Source of the DNA: Nipponacmea schrenckii
Lineage: Eukaryota > Mollusca > Gastropoda > Lottiidae
Direction of reading: 5' to 3'
Assembly: GCA_030562195.1 (NCBI GenBank)
Contig: JAUJPP010000012.1
Location: 24,557,476 to 24,621,475 of the forward strand
Length of the DNA: 64,000 nt
Shown piece after piece: positions 24,159 to 33,765 of this stretch (positions are counted from its first letter, which is position 1; each line of letters opens with the position of its first letter). Under the pieces are notes generated by a model. That model was given only the letters and a program-made list of their open reading frames with translations, made no database searches and was not told the DNA's origin. The position numbers were made by a program, and so were the translations under genes.

Positions 24159-25850
24159 TTATTTTTTGAGGCGTTCTTGAAAAAAGGCTTCCACTGCGTC
24201 AGTGTCCCACTTTTCAATTCCGAGTGTCTCCTTAACTTGATAGTTGTCATCCATCAATTTAATGATGGGGTCAGCTCCACGGACATATTTAATTTTTAAT
24301 CCAGGGAACTGATTTGGTTTATCACTCTTAATGAAAGCTGGAAAAAAAAAATCAAATGAAATAAAATTTGTTAACGTGGCAAAATCCTTGTGTTCTGATT
24401 CTAGTAAATAGGTTAGACGCATTCATGAATGCCTAGATCCTAGGCGGACCTACTGTAAGTGGGGTGATATGAATGTATTGGGCAAGGTTCCAAACCTAAT
24501 GACCTGCAAATGGCTTGGTCAATCTGAGAAATTCTAATGAAACAGAAGATAAATTAACAAACCTTGGACTTGTGGAAACCTTCCCAATTTTCAGCTGCAC
24601 ACTGATAGCTCAGCAAAGGGAAGCAACTGAAATAAAAACCAGACAGAATTAGTAGTTTATTGTGGTTTAACCAAGGATCAGCTGGTAGAAAGGATCCTTG
24701 TGAATCTAAGTTGTTATCCTTGTAAAATCAATACCAAGAGGTTTGACCAAGGACCAGCTGGTAGAAAGGATCCTTGTGAATCTAAGTTGTTATCCTTGTA
24801 AAATCAATACCAAGAGGTTTGACCAAGGACCAGCTGGTAGAAAGGATCCTTGTGAACCTAAGTTGTTATCCTTGTAAAATCAATAACAGAGGTTTGACCA
24901 AGGACAGTGGTAGAAAGGATCCTTGAGAACCTAAGTTGTTATCCTTGTAAAATCAATACCAAGAGGTTTGACCAAGGACCAGCTTGTAGAAAGGATCCTT
25001 AACTGTGAACCTAAGTTGTTATTCTTGTAAAATCAATACCAAGGGTTTGACCACAATGGACAATACGATGCAAAGTAGGCTTTGACTTTGGAATTATGGA
25101 TACAAATACACTGGTCAAGATCCCAAATTGAATGATCTGCCGAAATGACCCTCGTCTCACCTGAGAGTCACCCCCTTGATCCTCGTCATCTTCATTACAA
25201 CATTGTTGACAGTCGTCTTTTAATGTTGATAGATTAAAATTATCTAGAGCATCACAGGATCGGCAGGATAAAGACTGAGTGAATCCTAAATCTCGACAAT
25301 CTTCAGCGTTTAATACACCTCCTTGAGTTACCTCCCCTAGATACACCTGAAATTAAGACGTCAAAATCATTGAAACTGGCAAGTTAGGGTGAATCCCAAA
25401 TCTCGACAATTTTCGGTGTTTGTACACCTCCTTGAATTACCTCCCCTAGATAAAATTCCAAAATTGACACCCAGGATTTAGGGTGGCGAGTTTAGTGGCA
25501 AATTCACCGACCCAAAATTGAATTGTTCTGATTTTGTATTTAAATTCTTCAATTTATTTAACACAAAGTGCAACAAATTAAAACAATGTGTTCAATAAAG
25601 TCATTATGATCTAAGCCAATCAAAACGTACTCCGTGGCAAATTGTAAACAATTCTTCTTTCTTTTTTCAGGAAAATATTTATCTCAAAAATAGAAGAAAT
25701 ACAAATAAAATTGAATAAATTATGTATGAGTTCATAGAAACTAATGTTTACAAGATATTTTGATCATATTTTTGTGAAAATTGTCGTTTAGATACGTTTT
25801 CTTACCAAAAATAGAGAGAACAGCGAAAGCAAACCGTTTAGGTCCGCCAT
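24159..25850 (-). CDS. SELENOF: Selenoprotein F (15-kDa selenoprotein), UGA = Sec
   Basis: An ER-lumen thioredoxin-like selenoprotein that binds UGGT and takes part in glycoprotein folding control. Four exons (5' to 3'), 25850-25806, 25346-25161, 24626-24563 and 24337-24159, give 157 residues counting Sec, the usual family length. Exon 1 encodes the signal peptide (MADLNGLLSLFSLFL). Exon 2 gives the Cys-rich UGGT-binding domain (CRDLGF, SCRSCDAL, CQQCC). Exon 3 carries the redox motif C-S-U, with TGA at 24593-24591 (residue 89), followed by KLGRFPQVQ. Exon 4 gives the thioredoxin-like end (SDKP, KIKYVRGADP, EKWDTDAVEAFF). All introns are GT-AG with matching phase. Most animal SELENOF proteins have CGU, so Ser between Cys and Sec is a variation. 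An annotation treating TGA as stop would break this gene. Confidence 0.96.
24665..25055 (+). repeat. 76-bp repeat family, about 5 copies (locus 2, SELENOF intron 2)
   Basis: Same unit as at 8.35 kb (GGACCAGCTGGTAGAAAGG, ATCAATACCAAGAGG). One unit near 24900 has small deletions. Confidence 0.95.
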
Positions 25851-26962
25851 GCTGCTTTTTCTGTGCTGTATTCGAATCTGTGTAGTCAAAGATGAATTAA
25901 CTCGAAAATTTCGTGTCGGATTTCCTACTTAAATTATTCATATTTGCAATAATTTTAAGCGAATTTGTATTTAAAAATGCATTTTATATATGTTTTTGTT
26001 TTGTCTTTTCGATTTCATTTTGAATCATGGATTTCGTAACGTTTTTGAGTTGATTTTTGTAAAGAAAGTTGAGATTGTAATAGTCGAGATTATCCAGTAT
26101 TTTTGATTATTTCAAAGAGGAATAACTCTGTTGATCCGGATTTTTACTTGCAAGCAGACGTCTTTAATGGCAAGCTGGAAAAGTACGTTCTTTTGAAGAA
26201 ATTCTAATTCTTTGTCTTTTTGGCGATTGTAGAATTGTGTCTGACTATTAAATTGTTCGGAAATCCATGCATATCAAACACACAAACGAATCGTCTGCTT
26301 GACTCATTTGTAAACAAGAACAACCACAAAACAAAATGTTATAATTAAAAGGAGGGGGTGGGGATGCTTTCACAAGTAATAAATTTGGAAGCTTAGTTTG
26401 ACCCTAGTTTATTATGCCCCCTTTATTTAAATAATCAAATCAACATCCACTTGATTCAATTAATTGATAACCTTGGCTTGTTGTTGACAGATTTGACAAG
26501 TGGCCAAAACTTGATAGGCCTATATCTCTGATGAACTGAAGGAGTTAGAGCCAAACTGGTCTTTGCCAATTTTGTGATCTGAACATCTCAGTGTATAGTG
26601 TATGGCACTGTATTAGTAGTTGGGATTCATCAAAAGTAAACCATTAGTTGGATTGAGGATATTTGTGTTAGAGTTTAAGCTCGACTTTTACATTGAAGCA
26701 AAATTAGATTTTGTAAGGTTCTATTGTACATTCAGTTAGAGCATTGGTTTTTAACATGACCTCATTTACTTGGTTAGATGTGGTGGTAGAAAGGATCCTT
26801 AACTGTGAACCTAAGTTGTTATCCTTGTAAAATCAATACCAAGAGGTTTAGCCAAGGACCAGCTGGTATAAAGGATCCTTAACTGTGAACCTAAGTTGTT
26901 GCTCTTGTAAGATATAGTTGTTTCCTTCTTTCTTTTGAAGTTAATGTTCTTTTTTTTTTCAG
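25851..26962. promoter_or_regulatory. Shared upstream region of SELENOF and UHMK1 (head-to-head)
   Basis: The SELENOF start codon is at 25850 (minus) and the UHMK1 coding start at 26974 (plus). UHMK1 has an acceptor (CAG ending at 26962) just before its start codon, so at least one noncoding UHMK1 exon lies in this gap, probably in the first few hundred bases. A possible donor, AAAAGTACGTTC, lies near 26180. Positions 26785-26905 hold a short copy of the 76-bp repeat. No TATA box could be assigned. Confidence 0.55.
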
Positions 26963-26973
26963 ATTTTTTATGA

Positions 26974-29900
26974 ATGGTTGAAGAGGGAACTATCATTACC
27001 AGTAAAAATGATAAAAAATGGAAAGTTTTACATAAAATTGGATCAGGAAAATGTTGCCATGTTTTTGAAGGATTGGGTCTACATGATCACACCCAGGCCC
27101 AGGTAGATAATTTATTTTTTTTGCACACTGCATGGCATTGCCCATCTTCATTAGTTAAGACAGTGTAGAAGATTTGGACATAAAACTCTATTCATTTCAT
27201 TTCAACATTATACTGCTGTTAACATTTTAGAAACAATTTAAGTTGTTTTCCATTATTCAATTTCATCACTTCCCCAGAATGTTGTTAAAGGATTAAAATT
27301 TTTTACAGGTAGCTATAAAAGTGTACAACGAGGGAAACCAATTTAACTGTGCTCATCAGAGGGAATATCTACTGCTTAAGATAGTGGCAGAGAAATGTGG
27401 TGCCGTTCCTCAATTAGGTTAGTGCCTACTATATGATATTATTCCATGCATGTTTATTATTGGATCAGGAAAATGTTGCCATGTTTTTGAAGGATTGGGT
27501 CTACATGATCTACACGATAGTTTGGTATACTCTAGTCTCATTCTGACTACAATAATTTCATAAAAACTGCAAGCAGCAAGTTGAATTTTATTATGTTGAA
27601 AATTATCAAATTAAGTGCTATGAATTTCAATCCCAGTCCACATACACTAAAAGATCATCAGCTGTCTGGACCTGTGCTTTCTTAAAATGTCTGTGTTCTA
27701 AAAATTGACATTGACAATATTTCTGTGGTTATTTCAGTATCGGTGCTAGATGACTGTAACTATGGTAATCAACAGGTACTTGTTGAGGAATATCTAGAGC
27801 CTAGCCTACCAGGAATATTGTTTACTATCAAACAACAAGCTGATAGTTTGTCACTTTACTTGATAAATAAAATACTCACTGATATCGCAAGGTATGTATA
27901 CATCCTCACTATTTTTAACTTGAATACATAATAGGACGTCAAAATAAATGTGATCATAGACTACTGAAGTGTTTCTGAAGAAGACATTTAGCTGAAACAT
28001 TAAACATCAATTGTTTTCTCCTGTTATGGGAATTTGTGATATAATTTAATACAACAGGACAATAGTATATATTTGATTGTTTCCACTGTTATTTGAGTAT
28101 AAGCTACTGAAGGTATTTAGCTGAAATGTTAGACAATCTATTACAGTGCCGTATCCACCCTACATCACTGTGGTTTTATACATGCTGATATTAAACCAGA
28201 TAATATACTATGGTGTCCTCAAACTGGATGTTTTAAACTCATTGACTTCGGACTGGCTTTCCATAAACAAGATAAGGTAGGCATCGTTTCTTTTGAAACA
28301 CATAGAACATCTCTTACAAGTCTTTCTTGATATCCAAAATATCACCACAAGTCAATATAGAGAATCTCATACAAGTCTTTCTTGATATCAAAAATATCAC
28401 CACAAGTCAATATATAGAGAATCTCTTACAAGTCTTTCTTGATATGTCAATATATAGAGAATCTCTTACAAGTCTTTCTTGATATCAAAAATATCACCAC
28501 AAGTCAATATATAGAGAATCTCTTACAAGTCTTTCTTTATATCAAAAATATCACCGCAAGTTGATATCTAAGTCATTAAGGCCGAACTAGAGCTGAATTG
28601 AAGTTTCTCCCATTGTGCTAAATGCTCTGCTGGCAAAGTTTCCTTCACTGCACACTGCATAACCCAATTTCCTTTCAATTTCTCTTTCAGGAGGTCGGTT
28701 TAGTTCAATGTACTAGTTATAGAGCACCAGAAGTGTATAGACACCATCAATCCAGTATTTTACCTAATACAGCAATAGATGTATGGGGTGTGGGTGTTCT
28801 AGTCTTGTACTTATTATTAGGAGAGAAGCTGATTGATCATCAGAAACAAACGGGACCTTGTCCAAGATGTCAGGTCAGTTTCTATTGCCTGTTTCATCCT
28901 AGGCCAGTGCTTCTATAGGTGGTAACTTTTATAACACCAAATACCATATATGGCATGTTCACCTTTCTGAGACACCTGATGCTACTCTGCTACAAAGTTT
29001 GTCAAATTAGCATGAATGACTAGTATTGTTTCTTTGGTATTTGGTATAGGCTTCCCTTTCAGAGAGTCCATATAGCTTATTTTATTTCTTTTGGGTATTT
29101 GATACTTTCTAGAGAGTCCACATAGCTGAAAATGTGTATTTTGTATTTAAAGCTTGTCAACTGTATCCCTTTTAGAAAGTCGACATATCTAACAATAATC
29201 CTTTAGCGACTTCCCTTCTGTATTCCTTTTAGAAAGTCAACATACCAAACAATGTTTATTTCATAATGACGTTTGCTATCCCTTTTAGGGAGTCCAAAAA
29301 GCTGCGTGTGAAATTTTTATAACACTCTTGTTATATATTTTAGAATGAAGAAGAGGACTGTGAGAATAGAGAAATAATAGAAAAGTTATTTATAAAATCA
29401 GATAGAAAGGAAGAAGTCTGTATTAGAGTCTTGGTCGACCTAGCCAAGAGGTCAGTGTTTGATTATATATTTTACTGTGATGTTATTCTATAATATATTG
29501 GTTTCTATAATATATTGGTTATAGCTTACTGAAAATATAGAAACATGACGGATATCCTTGTTAACGGTATGCTTGATCCAAATATTCACTGCTCTAACAC
29601 TGTACCAGTGCCTTCTGGTAAATAGCATCTTGCTACCTTTCAACCACCCTAATCTCTATTCAATTTTATTTCAAATCCAGAACAAAGATCCCTCCACAGT
29701 TGCGATTAAAAAAAAAAGAGTAATTTAAATGTCCTGGAAAAACTTACCTTATTACACACTGCATAGCATTGCCTGTCTCTAGCTCAATCTGTTGTAGAAG
29801 GTTTGGCTAACTGTTAAAGTGAAGTAAATGATTTACTACAAACATCACTATATTTCAGTTGTTTACAATGTTCACCTAATAGAAGACCTCAGGCTAGTGA

Positions 29901-30829
29901 AATAGCTGCATTACTTTCTTCACAACCACATTTCAGTAAGTACATGTATTGCTATTTATTTTATATTTTACCCTGCCTTCATTTACCCATTAGGTGCAGA
30001 AGAGTAGGATGTAAAACTCCATTTTCATTTCAATGTATTTTAGTTTTCAACAATGCAGATCATAGAGGCTGATATTCATTGCATGAGATAGTCTTTAAGT
30101 ATTTTATTTAAATATTTTAATAATTTCGTTTCAGAAGCAATTTATGTAGATTTGTTGCTCCTGTGCAGTAAAGTTCTGAGATTATTAAACATGGTAGAGG
30201 AGACAGAATTACAGGATCCAGAAGAACTAGAAGGTGACCCCAGATATTTTAATATGTAGTGGGTATTTAGTGGCGTACGGGGTGGGGTGGGGGATATTTT
30301 TTTTTGGAAGCATAAGAAACAGGCCCTGTTGCTACCCATAACAAATTGTTTCCCAAATACAGATTTTAAATGGGTTTATCAATCTGTGTTATTAAAGTGT
30401 TAGCAAGTTTTCGGGGCAAATAAAAGTTATTGTATTGACTTGGTTTTACAGATATCAAGGAGGATATTGTAGATGAATGTAGAAAGTTTGGTCAAGTTGT
30501 AAATTGTTTGATACCCACTACAGGAGAGGCTGTAGGCAAGGTAAGTTGGGTTCATATGGTTGAAATTGAGCTTAATCTGATCCACTGGTAAAAGAAATTT
30601 TAGAAAAAAAGTTTATTTACATGATTAAACATAATTGAACAGTAAAATATAAATTTTTGGACTGATAAAATGATTTGTTGGATATATTTTTCAGGTGTAT
30701 GTTTGTTTTTCCAGTCATTCCGAAGCGAAGGCAGCATTTTCCCGACTTAACGGTCGAACTTTCAACGATAGAACTGTTATAACTACTTACTTCCCCTTAG
30801 ATGATTATCAACAACGTAACTTATATTGA
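26974..30829 (+). CDS. UHMK1: U2AF homology motif kinase 1 (KIS)
   Basis: A nuclear Ser/Thr kinase that phosphorylates splicing factors such as SF1 through a C-terminal U2AF-homology motif. Ten exons: 26974-27102, 27309-27417, 27738-27891, 28147-28276, 28691-28873, 29344-29450, 29859-29935, 30135-30233, 30452-30540 and 30695-30829. They give 403 residues, close to the family length, with every phase consistent. Visible motifs: Gly-loop IGSGKCCHVF, VAIK lysine, HADIKPDN (HAD for HRD, as is typical of this family), DFG in LIDFGLAF, and RAPE. The C-terminus (about 330-403) is the UHM with the signature GRTF before NDRTV. The start is fixed by an in-frame TGA directly upstream (26971-26973) and a nearby acceptor. 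An overlapping ATG at 26970 opens a three-codon upstream ORF. Confidence 0.96.
27113..27206 (+). mobile_element. SINE 3' fragment (GCACACTGCATGGCATT family)
   Basis: Contains TTGCACACTGCATGGCATTG, CTTCATTAG and ACATAAAACTCTATTCATTT, the 3' end of the SINE seen complete at 39597. It lies in UHMK1 intron 1. Confidence 0.8.
27955..28140 (+). repeat. Dispersed repeat related to the foldback at 10.65 kb
   Basis: Two arms (GACTACTGAAGTGTTTCTGA and AGCTACTGAAGGTATTTAGC), with GGACAATAGTATATATTTGA between them, match the arm of the 10.65-kb foldback. They lie in UHMK1 intron 3, ending next to the branch region. Confidence 0.6.
28300..28565. repeat. About 57-bp tandem repeat in UHMK1 intron 4
   Basis: About 4.5 units of AGAATCTCTTACAAGTCTTT, CTTGATATCAAAAATATC and ACCACAAGTCAATATA. 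One unit is truncated near 28445. Confidence 0.9.
29045..29310 (-). repeat. GTGGACTCTCT family, inverted, about 5 diverged units
   Basis: Reverse-complement units (CCCTTTTAGAAAGTC, TAGAGAGTCCACATAGCT) in UHMK1 intron 5. They are clearly the family that forms the large array at 12.7 kb but much more diverged, so the dispersal is older than the array. Confidence 0.75.
29578..29665 (-). repeat. Single inverted copy of the 83-bp SINE-head unit
   Basis: Reads on minus AGAGATTAGGGTGGTTGAAA followed by an AAGGCACTGGTACAGTG block, matching the array at 16.3-17.2 kb. It lies in UHMK1 intron 6. Confidence 0.75.
29744..30035 (+). mobile_element. Two SINE 3' fragments flanking UHMK1 exon 7
   Basis: The fragments at 29744-29826 and 29978-30035 carry GCACTGCATAGCATTGCC-type and TGCAGAAGAGTAGGATGT words. 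The exon at 29859-29935 lies between them, so both exon flanks are SINE-derived. Confidence 0.7.
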
Positions 30830-30954
30830 AACCAAATGGTAAATAGTTCAGATCTTAATTATGTTAAATTTTTGGTGAATTTTGGTGAAAGCATGTTGGT
30901 GATGGTGGAGATACAAAGGATTGACCTTGCTCAAAATATATGTATTTACAACAA

Positions 30955-31165
30955 GGTGTCTAACCTAGTCACCAGAATCAGGACACGAGGATAATTGGGA
31001 GACATTTTAAAGGTGTGACCACGCCAAACTACTCTTCTATACTGGAAAATATCATGACTCTTTACATCATTCAACTGATTTAGTCTGGTGTTGTAATTTT
31101 AATGGACTTTAATTAGGTTCAGGTCTGTTATTTCTATGATGTAAGAACAATGCGATAGTTTCCGA
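30955..31165 (+). repeat. Dispersed repeat family X, copy 1
   Basis: Contains CAGAATCAGGACACGAGGAT, GGGAGACATTTTAAAGG and AAAATATCATGACTCTTTAC. Matching copies lie at 54935-55150 (inverted) and 58565-58765. This copy sits just past the UHMK1 stop, probably in the 3' UTR. No coding content. Confidence 0.8.
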
Positions 31166-31675
31166 TGATGGATGTCAGACTCAAAAGTGAAATGTGCTAA
31201 TGATTATTACATTTACAATTGGAATGTGGATAAATGTTTATTCATTCTTCTCCACGTTAAATGTTGTTCCTGGTAACATAACTTAGAAAAAGTCCATTGT
31301 TAAAAATCTCATTGCACTGAATTTATTCCTTCACCTAGGATTTTGTATCCGGTTTAGTTCCATGAATTGTCAAGACTTCTAGTTCTGGTTTTCTCTCTCT
31401 CTTGCCTTAACAAAGGATCCAATTAATTTCAAGGGGACTTCTCACTAAAAATCAGTTCAACAAAATGTCTTGAAGTCTGGGCCACACTCACAAAACACTA
31501 AAAATTTCACCCTTATCACTCCACATTAATATAACTTTTCATTTCAAAGTCTTTAAAAACATTCAGTCTAACGTTCATCGTCTGAAAAATACTGGTAATA
31601 TAAAATCCACACAGGGTAGGCATTCCCCCTTCCACCTTTTCACCCTGAAGGTTTAATACCCCCTCCCCCTCTGTC

Positions 31676-33446
31676 TCACCCAGCTATAGGGTTAGCATGT
31701 ATAGTTATTTTACGTAATGTGACAGGGTTTAATGGTCTGTAAGTTTTTTCATCTACTGGTATTTTCTCCAGAGTATCTATCGTATCCATTCCATCAATAA
31801 CTCTGAAAAACAGTGAATTTATTTTATAAATAGACCTCAAGAATATGCTGTTGGAAGGGGGGTGGGGGGTGTTTGGGGGTACCTCTGTCTCTAATATGTT
31901 CGAATATTATTATAAACCGAGGCTCCATGTGCTACAGGCTGTTCATTTTAAAAGTCTCTAGACTTTTGGAAATCGCAAAGAGAGTAGGCTAGTGCAGCTA
32001 TCCTGACAAAATTTCCCTCAATGCACACTACAAGGCATTGCCAATCTTCATTAGCCCAAAAGGTACAGAAGACTACAATGTAAAACTCCAATTCTTTTCA
32101 TTTCTGTCCTAATACAAGGATTATCTGCTACAGTAAAAGACAGTTTTATGCTTCAGGCTTGTTAAAGAGAGAGTTGCCTGCTTCAGTAAAAATATATATA
32201 AAATATACAGTAGTTTTAAAGATTATCCTCACCTTCCGATAACAGTATATTTCATATCTAAATGTGGTTGTTTACCATAAGTTATAAAAAACTGAGAACC
32301 ATTCGTATCAGGTCCATTATTTGCCATGGAAACTATACCACGACACGAATGCTGCAAGGAAAAACACTTCATTAACCTTATGATTTAAAACAGCAAACAA
32401 AAGGCACTGGCACAGGATTAAAGAATTCTGTACAACTAGTTAGGTATTTAAATAATTAACAAAGAGGATGATTTTCAAAAGTTAGAAATGAAAATCTCTA
32501 TTAAAACAAATTTCTATCTATAGAATTCACTGTCAAATTATATCTATACAAAGATGACTTGAACTTTGTGATGGGACTTGAGAACAGCCAGCTTTCAGAT
32601 TACCAAAATAACGGTTCCTGATAGTGCTAAAACGGTGTGATGGTATTTTGAGAATAAAAGATATACTGGTACCTTTAAACTTTCTCGGAATTCATCCTCG
32701 TATTTCCCTCCCCAGATAGAATCTCCTCCCTTACCAGTTCCTGTGACACAAACAGACAAATAAAATATCTAAAACGTGTATTATCTTTGAATAAAGGTGT
32801 TTGATAAAATAAAATAATTCTTATGGAATACAATTACTAACTTTATTTAATCAATGTTTCAGCCAGAATCAAATCACTACCCCCTGCCATATCAAAACCT
32901 TCCCTTACCTGTAGGGTCTCCCATCTGGGCCATGAATCCTTTAATATTTCTATGAATAACTGTTTCATCATAATAACCACTGGCACATAGAGCTAGAAAA
33001 TTCTGAAAAAAGTGACGTTTGAAATTGGTCATTTACAAGTAGAATTTACAAATGAATCAAAAGATTTCGATGTCGTTTGATGTCCCAGATTCAAATTTTT
33101 ATCAACAAGATCTACAATCTAATACTAGACTGACCTACAGCCAAATTATTGTAATAAAGAGCTAGGGTGGAGTGGGGAAGGGCGGTTTCACTCAAAGTTG
33201 ACTTACATGGCACGATTTCGGGACCTGTTCGCAGAATAATTCTATTTTAATTTCACCAACATCTGTATCTATAGTCAACGACTGAAAAGAACAAACAACA
33301 ACTCAATTATTCCAACACTAAAAAGGCGTGGGGGGCATGTTTCTCTTGCCCTATCAAGCTATATTAGTTTGATTGTTAAATAGTAAGTTTTGGATGTTTC
33401 CTGGGATTGAGTTTTACTAAGTGAACAATTAGGCCATTATTACCAT
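31676..33446 (-). CDS. PPIL3: Peptidyl-prolyl isomerase-like 3 (spliceosomal cyclophilin)
   Basis: A small nuclear cyclophilin-type prolyl isomerase found in spliceosomes. Exons (5' to 3'): 33446-33444 (ATG only), 33281-33207, 33002-32909, 32740-32673, 32351-32233 and 31802-31676. They total 161 residues, the family's exact length, with phases consistent throughout. Diagnostic pieces: [76 protein letters not shown] and the end [14 protein letters not shown]. The usual catalytic Arg region reads [12 protein letters not shown]. Coding exon 1 is assigned because ATG directly precedes GTAATA; this is the least certain exon. AATAAA on minus lies at 31327-31322. The gene converges with UHMK1. Confidence 0.94.
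31918..32107 (+). mobile_element. SINE body and tail copy
   Basis: Runs from GGCTCCATGTGCTACAGGCT through CGCAAAGAGAGTAGGCTA and TGCACACTACAAGGCATTGC to ACTCCAATTCTTTTCATTTC. The tRNA-like head is missing. It lies in the last PPIL3 intron. Confidence 0.85.
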
Positions 33447-33765
33447 TTTAAAAAGTATAAAATTGCTTTATATCTTATTATTTTTATTCACGAATTCGTT
33501 TTGAATCGTGTGGTACTCGCGTCTTACAATACAAATACTCGCGTCAACGAAAGTTCAGGTTTCTTCAATATTAAGGAATAGATTTTGGTGCTGGAACGAA
33601 GATATCATTCATTCTTTGATTTAAAACTAAAAAGGTAATTAATTTTTTAAGCATTCATCATGATTTTTAACTTTTTAAAAAAATCAGTGGAATTCGACAG
33701 AAATTAATTGCAAAATTGGAAATTTTCGTTTTGATTCCATAAAATTAGTAAAACCACCATTCAAG
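33447..33765. promoter_or_regulatory. Bidirectional promoter region of PPIL3 and ANAPC2
   Basis: Only 319 bp separate the PPIL3 ATG (33446, minus) from the ANAPC2 ATG (33766, plus). Both transcripts must start in or near this gap. It is AT-rich, with a CG-containing stretch near 33490-33550. No specific motif is assigned. Confidence 0.7.

Noticed and set aside
24587..24626. Reading the SELENOF TGA as a stop and the gene as a pseudogene
   Set aside because: The position matches the Sec codon of the family, downstream coding is intact and a SECIS is present.
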